Positions 23,249 through 31,106 of a stretch of 34,316 nucleotides of DNA are shown in pieces. The stretch covers positions 1-34,316 of the forward strand of contig JAKAOO010000007.1 of the NCBI GenBank assembly GCA_021812165.1. The letters are read 5' to 3'. The position numbers and the translations under genes were made by a program. How positions within the stretch are numbered: position 1 is the first letter of the stretch; the number at the start of each line of letters is the position of its first letter. Source of the DNA: Pseudomonadota bacterium (GTDB taxonomy: Bacteria > Pseudomonadota > Alphaproteobacteria > ATCC43930 > CGMCC-115725). Under the pieces are notes generated by a model. It was not told the DNA's origin, searched no databases, and worked only from the letters and a program-made list of their open reading frames with translations.

Positions 23249-23335
23249 ATGAACCCACGCACGGCGATTTCTGTGATCGGCTCTTCGACCGCTTTTGCGG
23301 TGCGCCGCAAGATTCCACGCGATCGGCGCCCGTGA
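23249..23335 (+). CDS. Possible 28-aa leader peptide overlapping livH start
   Basis: ATG 23249 opens a 28-codon frame whose TGA overlaps the livH GTG (GTGA), with GAGG about 9 nt upstream. The peptide starts MNPRTAISVIGSSTAFAVRR. livH itself has no clear ribosome site, so coupling through this frame would explain how it starts. There is no family match. It has moderate weight because such short overlaps arise by chance in GC-rich DNA. Confidence 0.25.
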   Translation: MNPRTAISVIGSSTAFAVRRKIPRDRRP

Positions 23336-24288
23336 GCGTCGGACCCCTTTTCCTCGCCTTCTTCCAGGTTCTCATAGCGGGGCTGCTCGTCGGCGCGATC
23401 TACGGGCTGATGTGCGTCGGGCTCGGGCTCATTTTCGGCGTGATGCGGGTCATCAACTTCGCCCAAGGCGATTTCTTGATGCTCGGCATGTACTTTACCT
23501 TTTACGTGGTGAGCGCCTTCGGCGTCTTCTCCTTTCTGGGGCCGCAGGCGGCGCCGATTGCCGGGGCCCTTCTCGCCGGTCCGGTTCTCTTCGCCGGCGG
23601 CTGGATCCTGCATCGGCTTCTCATCTCGCGCGTCACCGGAACCCGCGCCGCGGCCGAGCGGGAGGCGGGTCAGGCGCAACTCATCCTGACCCTCGGCATC
23701 GCCCTCATCCTCGAAAACGGCGCGCTCATCGTTTTCGGCTCGACCCCGACGGCCGTCCACACGCCTTTGTCATGGAGCGCCTGGATGATCCCGTTTTTCG
23801 GCGGGGCCTCATCCGTCCTCTTCGTCAACAAGGCGCGCGCCGTCGCCTGCGTTGTCTCGGTTCTGATCGGCGCCGCGCTTTACTGGTTCATCGGCCGCAC
23901 TCGCCTCGGCAAGGCGTTGCGCGCCGCCGCCGACAATTCGGAGGCGGCGCTTTATATGGGGATCGATGTCGATCGCGCGCACAGCGTCGCCTTCGGCATC
24001 GGCACCGGCATCACCGCGATCGCGGGCGGCCTCGTCGCCACCTACTACACCTTCCAGCCTTATGTCGGCTTCGACTTCGTCATCATCATGTATGCGGGGG
24101 TCGTCCTCGGCGGCTTGGGAAGCATCTTGGGCGCATTCTGGGGTGGGATGACGATCGGTCTGGTGCAGCAGCTCGCCACCCTCGTCCTGCCGATGCAATT
24201 GCAGAATGCCGCGATCTTTGTCGTCTTCCTTCTGGTCGTCCAATTGCGCCCGCAAGGCTTTTTTGGACGCAGCGCGGAGCGGGTCTGA
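23332..24288 (+). CDS. livH: Branched-chain amino-acid-type ABC transporter permease LivH
   Basis: This 318-aa permease has about eight helices. GAIYGLMCVGLGLIFGVMRV, INFAQGDFLMLG and the later GKALRAAADNSEAALYMGIDVDR are the LivH hallmarks. It works with the fused permease-ATPase, LivF and the periplasmic binding protein encoded after it. The substrate could be a branched-chain amino acid, a short-chain amide/urea or an aromatic acid; the family is broad. The start is GTG 23332 with no good Shine-Dalgarno, overlapping the stop of a possible 28-codon frame. It ends 3 nt before the next gene. Confidence 0.9.
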   Translation: MSVGPLFLAFFQVLIAGLLVGAIYGLMCVGLGLIFGVMRVINFAQGDFLMLGMYFTFYVVSAFGVFSFLGPQAAPIAGALLAGPVLFAGGWILHRLLISRVTGTRAAAEREAGQAQLILTLGIALILENGALIVFGSTPTAVHTPLSWSAWMIPFFGGASSVLFVNKARAVACVVSVLIGAALYWFIGRTRLGKALRAAADNSEAALYMGIDVDRAHSVAFGIGTGITAIAGGLVATYYTFQPYVGFDFVIIMYAGVVLGGLGSILGAFWGGMTIGLVQQLATLVLPMQLQNAAIFVVFLLVVQLRPQGFFGRSAERV

Positions 24289-24291
24289 GCG

Positions 24292-26082
24292 ATGGCGACC
24301 GCCCGGCGCGGCATTCTCGTGCCGCTCGCCATCATCGGCGCACTCTCGTTTCTCTGGATCGGTTTGGGACTGCTGGTGGGCAACCCCTATTACCAGCTGA
24401 TGCTGACCCTGGTGCCGATCTGGGCGGTGATGGGTCTCTCCTGGAATCTGCTTTCGGGATATACCGGTTATATTTCCTTTGGACACGGCTCGTTTTTCGG
24501 GCTCGGCGCCTACACCGTGACGCTCGGGCTCGTGCTTTTCAACATAACCCCCTGGTTCGGCATCCCGATCGGCATGGTGGTGGGCGCGCTCGCCGGAGCC
24601 GCCATCGGCTATCCGACGTTCCGCCTGCGCGGCCATTACTTTGCTTTGGCGATGCTGGCCTACCCCTTGGCGCTCCTTTACGTTTTCGAATGGCTCGGCT
24701 ACCAGGAGGTGGCGCTGCCGATGAAGCGCGCGGCGCCCGCCTGGTTCATGCAGTTCAGGGATTACCGCGCTTATATTGCGATCGCGGTCGCCATGCTGGC
24801 TGCCGCGCTCGTCATCACGCTCGTCGTCGAGCGCACGCGCTTCGGCAATTCGCTTCTCGCGATCAAAGAGAACGAAGGCGCGGCCGAGGCTGCCGGCATC
24901 GATACCCTTTATTGGAAGATGCTGGCGATCGTGCTTTCGGGCGCCCTTGCCGCCGCCGCCGGCGGGCTTTATGCGGTCGTGCTTCTGGTGGTCACGCCCG
25001 ACAGCGTCTTTGGGCTTCTGGCTTCGGCGCAGGCCTTGATCGTTGCCCTTTTCGGCGGCGTCGCAACGCTGTGGGGTCCGTTGATCGGCGCGGCCGTGCT
25101 CGTGCCTCTCTCCGAAACCTTGCGAGCCGAACTCGGCAATATCCTCCCCGGCATCCAGGGCGTCGTGTACGGTTCCGCCATCATCCTCGTCATTCTTCTG
25201 GCGCGGGAGGGGATCTATTGGCGGATCCGCGACGCGCTGACGGCGCGGCGCCGCACCGCGCCATCGCCCGCGCCGGCAGCGCTTCCCGTCGCGGTGCTTC
25301 CCCTCGCAACACCCGCGCCGGAAGCGCGCCCGCTTCCCTCGATGCGCGATTCTCCGCTCCTCGCCGTCGCCGGACTGTCCAAATCCTTCGGCGGCCTCAA
25401 CGCGGTCGCCGAGGTCGCTTTCGACGTCGCCGAAGGGACGATCCTCGGGATCATCGGACCGAACGGGGCGGGCAAGACGACCCTCTTCAACCTTTTGAAC
25501 GGGTTTCTTCGCCCCGACGCCGGGCGGGTTCTGTTCGGCGGCCGCAATCTCGTCGGCCTCAAGCCCAACCAGATCTGCCGCCTCGGCATCGGCCGCACCT
25601 TTCAGGTCGTGCGCGCCTTCGCCAGGATGTCGGCGCTGGAGAACACGACCGTCGGCGCCTATGTCGCAGAGCGCTCGGATCTCGCCGCGCTTGCGGCGGC
25701 GAGAGCGGCGCTCGCCCGCGTCGGCCTTCTCGCGCGGGCGCAGCGGGTCGCCGGCGCCCTGACGACAAAGGAATTGCGCCTCATGGAGCTTGCCCGCGCT
25801 CTCGCCGGGCGGCCGCGCCTCCTCTTGATGGACGAACCCTTGGCCGGGCTCGGCGGCGGCGAGATCGAGGAGCTTCTGGCGATCATCCGCACCCTTGCGG
25901 GCGCCGGCATCACGATCGTCATCATCGAGCACACGATGCAGGCCGTGGTTCGGCTCGTCGACCGCCTCATCGTCCTCGATCACGGGCGCGTCATCGCCTC
26001 CGGGCGACCCGATGCGGTCACTCGAGACCCGCAGGTGATCGAGGCTTATCTCGGCCGCAAATGGGCGGCTCTCGATGCTTGA
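24292..26082 (+). CDS. Fused LivM permease-LivG ATPase
   Basis: This 596-aa protein joins a LivM permease (residues 1 to about 320, with GYTGYISFGHGSFFGLGAY and FRLRGHYFALAMLA) to a LivG ATPase (about 353-596) through an Ala/Pro-rich linker near 321-352. The ATPase has Walker A GPNGAGKTT (389-397), Walker B LLLMDEPLAGL and an IIEH switch histidine. Its signature motif reads LTTKELRLMELARAL instead of LSGGQ; similar altered signatures occur in part of this family. The ATG at 24292 follows the livH stop by 3 nt. The fusion looks intact, without a frameshift. Confidence 0.9.
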   Translation: MATARRGILVPLAIIGALSFLWIGLGLLVGNPYYQLMLTLVPIWAVMGLSWNLLSGYTGYISFGHGSFFGLGAYTVTLGLVLFNITPWFGIPIGMVVGALAGAAIGYPTFRLRGHYFALAMLAYPLALLYVFEWLGYQEVALPMKRAAPAWFMQFRDYRAYIAIAVAMLAAALVITLVVERTRFGNSLLAIKENEGAAEAAGIDTLYWKMLAIVLSGALAAAAGGLYAVVLLVVTPDSVFGLLASAQALIVALFGGVATLWGPLIGAAVLVPLSETLRAELGNILPGIQGVVYGSAIILVILLAREGIYWRIRDALTARRRTAPSPAPAALPVAVLPLATPAPEARPLPSMRDSPLLAVAGLSKSFGGLNAVAEVAFDVAEGTILGIIGPNGAGKTTLFNLLNGFLRPDAGRVLFGGRNLVGLKPNQICRLGIGRTFQVVRAFARMSALENTTVGAYVAERSDLAALAAARAALARVGLLARAQRVAGALTTKELRLMELARALAGRPRLLLMDEPLAGLGGGEIEELLAIIRTLAGAGITIVIIEHTMQAVVRLVDRLIVLDHGRVIASGRPDAVTRDPQVIEAYLGRKWAALDA

Positions 26083-26782
26083 GATCGAAAGGCTCTCTGT
26101 CAGCTACGGCGGCCTCTCGGCGCTCAGGGAAGTCTCGCTTCGCGTCGGCGCAGGCGAGTTCATCGCGCTGGTGGGGCCGAACGGCGCCGGCAAGACGACG
26201 CTCTTCAAGGCCATCTCGGGCACCGTCGCGCCGGCCTCGGGGCGGATCCGTTACGAGGGCCGCGACCTCGTTTCCGCCGCGCCTTCCGAGCGCGCGCATC
26301 TCGGCATCGCCCATGTCCCGGAAGGGCGGCAGGTTTTCCCCTCGCTCACGGTTCTCGAAAACCTCGAAATGGGCGCCTATGCGGCGGCCGGGCGAGGCGG
26401 CCTCGAGAGGAGCCTCGAACGGATCTTCGCGCTCTTTCCGATGCTCGCCGACCGGCGCCGGCAGCTCGCCGGCACGCTTTCGGGAGGGGAGCAGCAGATG
26501 CTGGCGATCGGCCGCGGCATCGCCTCTCTGCCGCGGCTTTTGATGCTCGACGAGCCCTCGATGGGCCTCGCGCCGACGGTCGCCGACCTCATTTTCGAGC
26601 GCATCGCCGAACTCCATCGCGACGGCGGGTTGACGGTGCTCCTTGTCGAACAGCGGGTTGCCGAGGCTCTGCAATCCTGCGACAAAGGCTATGTGCTCGA
26701 AACCGGGCGCATCGTTCTCGAAGGCCCTCGACAGGCGCTGCTCGCCGATGACCGCGTGCGCCGCGCCTATCTGGGGATGTGA
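26075..26782 (+). CDS. livF: Branched-chain amino-acid-type ABC transporter ATPase LivF
   Basis: This 235-aa ATPase has Walker A GPNGAGKTT, the canonical signature LSGGEQQMLAIGRG, Walker B RLLMLDEPSMGLAP and the VLLVEQR switch glutamine typical of LivF. It starts inside the end of the previous gene (8-bp overlap), so it is translationally coupled. It would pair with the fused ATPase that carries the altered signature, so this subunit may contribute the functional site of the asymmetric pair. Confidence 0.92.
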   Translation: MLEIERLSVSYGGLSALREVSLRVGAGEFIALVGPNGAGKTTLFKAISGTVAPASGRIRYEGRDLVSAAPSERAHLGIAHVPEGRQVFPSLTVLENLEMGAYAAAGRGGLERSLERIFALFPMLADRRRQLAGTLSGGEQQMLAIGRGIASLPRLLMLDEPSMGLAPTVADLIFERIAELHRDGGLTVLLVEQRVAEALQSCDKGYVLETGRIVLEGPRQALLADDRVRRAYLGM

Positions 26783-26809
26783 ACAAAATCCCGAAAAAGG
26801 AGAATGCCG

Positions 26810-28057
26810 ATGCCTAGGGGAATGGATCTCTCGCGGCGCTCGCTTTTGCTGGCCGGCGCCGCAACGATGACGATGGGGCGGGCGTGGGCCGCGACGGAAT
26901 CAAAGCCGGTCGAGATGGCGTTCGTCCTGCCGCTTTCGGGGCCGTGGGCACGCGACGGCCTTTTGGAGCGCGAAGGCGCCGAGATGGCCGTCGACGACGT
27001 CAACAAATCGGGCGGCATCAAGGCTCTGGGCGGGGCCAAGATGAAACTCATCATCGCCGACGCCGGGGACACGCCGGAAAAGGCGAAGGACGCCACGCAG
27101 CGGGTCATCTCCCAATATCCGGGCCTCGTTGCCGGCGCCGGCTGCTGGCTCAGTTCCCTGACGCTCGCGGCGACCGAAGTGAGCGAGCGCGCCCATCTGC
27201 CTTGGCTCACCCTCTCTTACGCGGATTCGATCACCGACCGCGGCTTTCACTACGTCTTCCAGACCTCGCCGCCCGGCAGCACGCAGGCGCGACAGACGCT
27301 TCCGGCGGTCATCGCGGTTGCCGTGGCGGCCACTGGCAAGAAGCCGGCGACCACCATGATCATCACCGACAACACGGCGGCGCCTCTCTCCGTCGTAAAG
27401 CCGATGGTAGAGGGCGGGCTCCTCAAAAAAGCCGGCGTCAAGCTGCTCGCCGAGGAGATCTTCACCCCACCCCTTTCCGACGCCACGCCGCTCGCCCAGA
27501 AGGTGCGCGCGCTGCGGCCCGACTTCCTTTTCCAGTTTACGAGCAACGTGCCGGACGACGCGTTGATGCTCGAAACCTTGACCGAGATGGGCCTGCCGCG
27601 TTCGGTTTTGCCGGTGGTCGGCAACGGCGCCCATATCGTCACTCCCGAGCTCCTCAAAGTCGCCGGCAAGAACATCATGGACGGGGTCATGACGGGCGTC
27701 GGCAACTGGCCGACAAAAAAGGCCGAGAGTCTGGTCGAGCGGTTCAAGAAACGAACCGGAGAGCCGTGGATGGGCCAGGACAGCATCTCCGCCTACGGCC
27801 ACGTGATGATCGTCAAATGGGCGCTCGAAAAGACGAAAGTCGCCAATCGAGAAAAAGTCAACGCCGCGATCCATGCGATGGGCACCTCGACCGGTCCCGC
27901 AGATTATTTCCCCGGAAAGGTGCTCAAATTCGACGCCAACGGCCGCCGCAGCGGAGCGCCTCTCGTCATCGTGCAATGGCAGAATGGCACCCCCGTCACC
28001 GTCGGCCCGCCGGAATTCGCCGTCGCCAAGGCGATCTGGCCGAAAAAGGCGGGGTAG
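26810..28057 (+). CDS. Periplasmic substrate-binding protein (LivJ-like), Tat-type signal
   Basis: This 415-aa binding protein of the Leu/Ile/Val-binding superfamily has an N-terminal SRRSLLLAGAATMTMG twin-arginine-like signal. The two-lobed fold follows: MAFVLPLSGPWARDG, AEMAVDDVNKSGGI, GAGCWLSSLTLAATEVSERAH and VTPELLKVAGKNIMDGVMTG. It feeds the LivH/LivMG/LivF importer. The ATG at 26810 is 6 nt after AAGGAGA; an ATG at 26804 lies too close to it. The next ATG at 26822 would still keep the signal. The ligand is unknown. Confidence 0.9.
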   Translation: MPRGMDLSRRSLLLAGAATMTMGRAWAATESKPVEMAFVLPLSGPWARDGLLEREGAEMAVDDVNKSGGIKALGGAKMKLIIADAGDTPEKAKDATQRVISQYPGLVAGAGCWLSSLTLAATEVSERAHLPWLTLSYADSITDRGFHYVFQTSPPGSTQARQTLPAVIAVAVAATGKKPATTMIITDNTAAPLSVVKPMVEGGLLKKAGVKLLAEEIFTPPLSDATPLAQKVRALRPDFLFQFTSNVPDDALMLETLTEMGLPRSVLPVVGNGAHIVTPELLKVAGKNIMDGVMTGVGNWPTKKAESLVERFKKRTGEPWMGQDSISAYGHVMIVKWALEKTKVANREKVNAAIHAMGTSTGPADYFPGKVLKFDANGRRSGAPLVIVQWQNGTPVTVGPPEFAVAKAIWPKKAG

Positions 28058-28078
28058 GTCGCTGCCGCCGCCGCTTGG

Positions 28079-28096
28079 ATGTCATAAATCTGTCAT
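28079..28096 (+). promoter_or_regulatory. Pho box (PhoB site) with -10 box at 28107-28112
   Basis: ATGTCATAAATCTGTCAT differs from the PhoB consensus CTGTCATAAATCTGTCAT only at the first base. A TATAGT sequence follows 10 nt later (28107-28112), the normal position for a PhoB-dependent -10. It lies 22 nt after the binding-protein stop and about 47 nt before the CYTH-CHAD start, so that gene is probably induced under phosphate starvation. Confidence 0.8.
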
Positions 28097-28142
28097 CGGG
28101 AAAGGCTATAGTCGGTACGCGGCGATCGGACGGAGATTTTCC

Positions 28143-29783
28143 ATCGGGACCGAGGTCGAACTGAGGTTCGCGGCGGCGGCGGCCGATTTGCAAAAATTGC
28201 GGGATGCGCTGCTCGTCATGGCACCGGGCGCCACCCCCTCGCGGTCGTGTCTCTGCGCGACCTATTACGACACCGCGGATCGTGCCTTGAACCGGCGCGG
28301 GATGAGCCTCAGGGTGCGCGAGGCCGACGGCCGGTTCGTGCAAAGCGTCAAAGCCGACGGCACAGCCGATGCGGGCGTGCCGATGCGGGGTGAGTGGGAG
28401 GACGAGATCGCGGGCGGCAAGCCCGATCTCGAGGCGCCTCTTTCCGGCGGCCGCCTGCCGCCGGGAATCGCCGACCATCTCAAGCCTCTTTTCGCGACCG
28501 CGGTCACGCGAACGACGATCGCCCTCGAACCCTCCCCGTCGCTCCTCATCGAGGCGGCGATCGAGGAGGGCGAGATCCGCGGGATCGCGTCTGCGGCCGC
28601 CGAGGAAATCGCCGAGGTCGAGCTCGAATTGAAGCGGGGCGAACCGGCCGCCCTCCTCGACGCCGCACTCCAATTGCTGCGGGCGGCGCCCCTTCATATC
28701 GAGGTGCGCAGCAAGGCCGAACGAGGCTACGCCGCCATTGCCGGCAGCGGGGAGGCGGCGCCGGCGGTGCACGCCCCGCCGATTGTCCTCGGCCGGGCGA
28801 TGCCGGCCGAGGCGGCCCTCAAAAGCATCGGCCGCGCCTGCGTCCTCCATCTTCTGCGCAACGAGAGGGCCGTCCTTGCGGGCGAACCCGAGGGAGTGCA
28901 TCAGATGCGGGTCGCGTCGCGGCGAATCCGGGCGGCGCTCCGGGCTATGAGGAAGGTGCTCTCCGGCGCAGAACGGCAGCAGGTCAAAGCCGAACTCGAC
29001 CGGCTCGACGAGGTCCTCGCACCGGCGCGCAACCTCGACGTGTTCGCGGGCGATCTCCTCTCGCCGGCCCGCGCGGCGCTCTGCGAGCCCCCTTCCGCGA
29101 AAGCCGGGGAGGCCGGTCTCGGCCACCTCGCCTTGGCGGTAGAGACGGCCCGCCAAGCCGCCCATGAGGGCGTCAGGGAGCTTCTCGCCTCGCCGCGCTA
29201 CACCGAGGCCGTGCTGCGCCTGTTGCGCTCTTTCGAGGCCGTCGGGGCGCCCCGCGAAGGATTGCCTCGCGGGCAACCCGGCCGGCGCGGCGCGCCGGGG
29301 CCCTCCGAGCCCATCGGCACTCTCGCGCCGCGGCTCTTCGATCGCTGCCTCAAAAGCGTCAGGAGGCGCGGCAAGGGCTATCGCCAAGCGAGCGCCGGAG
29401 AGCGCCACAAGCTGCGGATAGCGGTCAAGGAGTTGCGGTATGCGGGCGAGCTTTTGGCGAGCCTTTTCGATCCGGAACTTGTTCGCAGCTTCGGCAAGCC
29501 TTTGCGAACGCTGCAAGCCGATCTCGGCTACGAGAACGATGTGCGCGTCGGGCGCGAGCTTCTGGGCGAGATCGCTGCGCAAGCCGCCGACCGGGAGGCG
29601 ATTGCCGCCGAGGGAGCCTCCATGCTCGGTTGGCACGAGGAGCGGGTCCGTGAGAGGGAGCGCAAGGTCGCCAAGCACCTGAGGCGGCTGAACCGGGCCG
29701 AGCCGTTCTGGAGATCGGCGCCCTCGGCGGAGGCGCCGTCGCCCGACCCGCCTACCGACGCGGCGCCCCCGGCCTTGCAGTAG
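28143..29783 (+). CDS. CYTH-CHAD domain protein (probable polyphosphate binding), apparent AUC start
   Basis: This protein is about 546 aa from the proposed start. A CYTH domain comes first, with the signature E-V-E-L-R close to the start, YYDTADRALNRRGMSLRVR and FVQSVKA; it hydrolyses triphosphates in known members. A CHAD domain follows (about 225-530), with GVHQMRVASRRIRAALRAM and HKLRIAVKELRYAGELL, a histidine-rich fold that binds polyphosphate. No ATG, GTG or TTG lies between the promoter and the domain. An ATC at 28143 sits exactly where the start methionine belongs, 7 nt after GGAG. The signature has Arg where Lys is usual. A Pho box drives it. Confidence 0.85.
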   Translation: MGTEVELRFAAAAADLQKLRDALLVMAPGATPSRSCLCATYYDTADRALNRRGMSLRVREADGRFVQSVKADGTADAGVPMRGEWEDEIAGGKPDLEAPLSGGRLPPGIADHLKPLFATAVTRTTIALEPSPSLLIEAAIEEGEIRGIASAAAEEIAEVELELKRGEPAALLDAALQLLRAAPLHIEVRSKAERGYAAIAGSGEAAPAVHAPPIVLGRAMPAEAALKSIGRACVLHLLRNERAVLAGEPEGVHQMRVASRRIRAALRAMRKVLSGAERQQVKAELDRLDEVLAPARNLDVFAGDLLSPARAALCEPPSAKAGEAGLGHLALAVETARQAAHEGVRELLASPRYTEAVLRLLRSFEAVGAPREGLPRGQPGRRGAPGPSEPIGTLAPRLFDRCLKSVRRRGKGYRQASAGERHKLRIAVKELRYAGELLASLFDPELVRSFGKPLRTLQADLGYENDVRVGRELLGEIAAQAADREAIAAEGASMLGWHEERVRERERKVAKHLRRLNRAEPFWRSAPSAEAPSPDPPTDAAPPALQ

Positions 29784-29866
29784 TGGCCCTGGCGCTGCGA
29801 TCGGGACGATAGGGGGGCGGTCACTCGGAGGGGGCGCCGATGCGTCTGCGCCGCCCGCCTGCGCGT

Positions 29867-30958
29867 TCAAGACGCTGGGGAGCGGGTGACGGCACCCCGC
29901 TCGTACCATCTGCGCGTCCGCCGCACGATCCGCACCACCGAGAGCATGACGGGCACTTCCACGAGCACGCCGACGACGGTCGCGAGCGCCGCCCCGGACT
30001 GGAAGCCGAAGAGCGCGATCGCCGCCGCAACCGCCAGCTCGAAAAAGTTCGAGGCGCCAATCAGCGCGGAAGGGCAGGCGACGGTGTACGGAACCCGCAG
30101 CATCCGGTTGAGCGTATAGGCGATCGCCGCGTTCAGATAAACCTGGACCACGATCGGAACGGCGAGGAGCGCGATCACGGCCGGCTGCCGGAGGATCTCT
30201 TCCCCCTGGAACCCGAAGAGGAGAACGAGGGTGGCCAAGAGCGCGAGGAGAGAGACCGGTTGGAGCCGCCGCATGGTTCCGGCCAGAGCCGCCTCGCCAC
30301 CGGCCGCCACGAGCGATCGCCGCCACAATTGCGCGGCGATGACCGGCACGACGATGTAGAGGACGACCGAGAGGAAGAGCGTCTCCCACGGCACGCGGAT
30401 CGCGGAGAGGCCGAGCAGAAGGCCGACGATCGGTGCGAACGCGAACACCATGATCGTGTCGTTGAGCGCGACCTGGCTCAGGGTGAAGTTCGGGTCGCCG
30501 TCCGTCAGGTTCGACCACACGAACACCATCGCCGTGCAAGGCGCGGCGGCAAGGAGAATGAGGCCGGCGATGTAGCTGTCGATCTCTGCCCCCGGCAGCC
30601 ACGTGCGAAAGAGATAGCCGATGAAGAGCCAGCCGAGCGCCGCCATGCTGAACGGCTTTATGAGCCAGTTGACCCCAACCGTCACCGCGATGCCGCGCCA
30701 TTCTTCGGCAACCCGACGCAAGGCCCCGAAATCGACCTTCATCAGCATCGGCACGATCATCAGCCAGATCAGCACCGCAACCGGAATGTTGACCGCGGCC
30801 ACCGTCATGCGGCCCAGATCCTCGAACGGGCCCGGCAGAAGCCGGCCGAGCGCGATGCCGGCAAGGATGCAGAGCGCGACCCAGAGCGTCAGGTAACGCT
30901 CGAAGGCGCCGAGCGCGGGAGTGGTAGGGCGCGGTGGTGCATCGACAACCGAACTCAT
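29867..30958 (-). CDS. acr3: ACR3-family arsenite efflux permease
   Basis: This 363-aa inner-membrane exporter of As(III) has about ten helices. The conserved cysteine sits in LLAAAPCTAMVFVWSNLTDGDP, and later blocks QVALNDTIMVFAFAP and ACPSALIGASNFFELAVAAAIALFG are ACR3 hallmarks. The ATG at 30958 has GGAGG about 5 nt upstream. It is downstream of arsR, arsC and a phosphoesterase on the same strand, so it likely belongs to their regulon. No own promoter is obvious in the 148-bp space before it, but a hairpin there could end read-through. Confidence 0.92.
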   Translation of the reverse strand: MSSVVDAPPRPTTPALGAFERYLTLWVALCILAGIALGRLLPGPFEDLGRMTVAAVNIPVAVLIWLMIVPMLMKVDFGALRRVAEEWRGIAVTVGVNWLIKPFSMAALGWLFIGYLFRTWLPGAEIDSYIAGLILLAAAPCTAMVFVWSNLTDGDPNFTLSQVALNDTIMVFAFAPIVGLLLGLSAIRVPWETLFLSVVLYIVVPVIAAQLWRRSLVAAGGEAALAGTMRRLQPVSLLALLATLVLLFGFQGEEILRQPAVIALLAVPIVVQVYLNAAIAYTLNRMLRVPYTVACPSALIGASNFFELAVAAAIALFGFQSGAALATVVGVLVEVPVMLSVVRIVRRTRRWYERGAVTRSPAS

Positions 30959-31031
30959 GGTTCCTCCATCAGGGCGCAGGGGCCGATCTCGTCGGCGCCG
31001 CTCCAGCGTCTTGGACTTGCGTAGAAATTCA

Positions 31032-31075
31032 GCGAAGGAACGGGCCGAGCCGTCGCCGCGGCTCGGCCCCTTCGC
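31032..31075 (-). terminator. Strong hairpin downstream of the phosphoesterase
   Basis: GGGCCGAGCC (31042-31051) pairs perfectly with GGCTCGGCCC (31060-31069), and GCGAAG/CTTCGC extend the stem past a 4-nt bulge. It lies about 32 nt after the phosphoesterase stop and before acr3. On the minus strand no T-run follows, so it may only partly stop transcription or protect the mRNA end. Confidence 0.6.
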
Positions 31076-31106
31076 TCTCCTTTTTGAAACGGGCACAATG
31101 AAGCGG

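Noticed and set aside
23295-26543. 1082-codon plus-strand frame over the liv genes
   Set aside because: It is the wrong frame of the liv operon; the Arg-rich composition is typical of a shifted frame in GC-rich DNA.
27996-30701. 901-codon open frame on the minus strand
   Set aside because: It runs antisense through the CYTH-CHAD gene and out of frame through acr3, and shows no family features.
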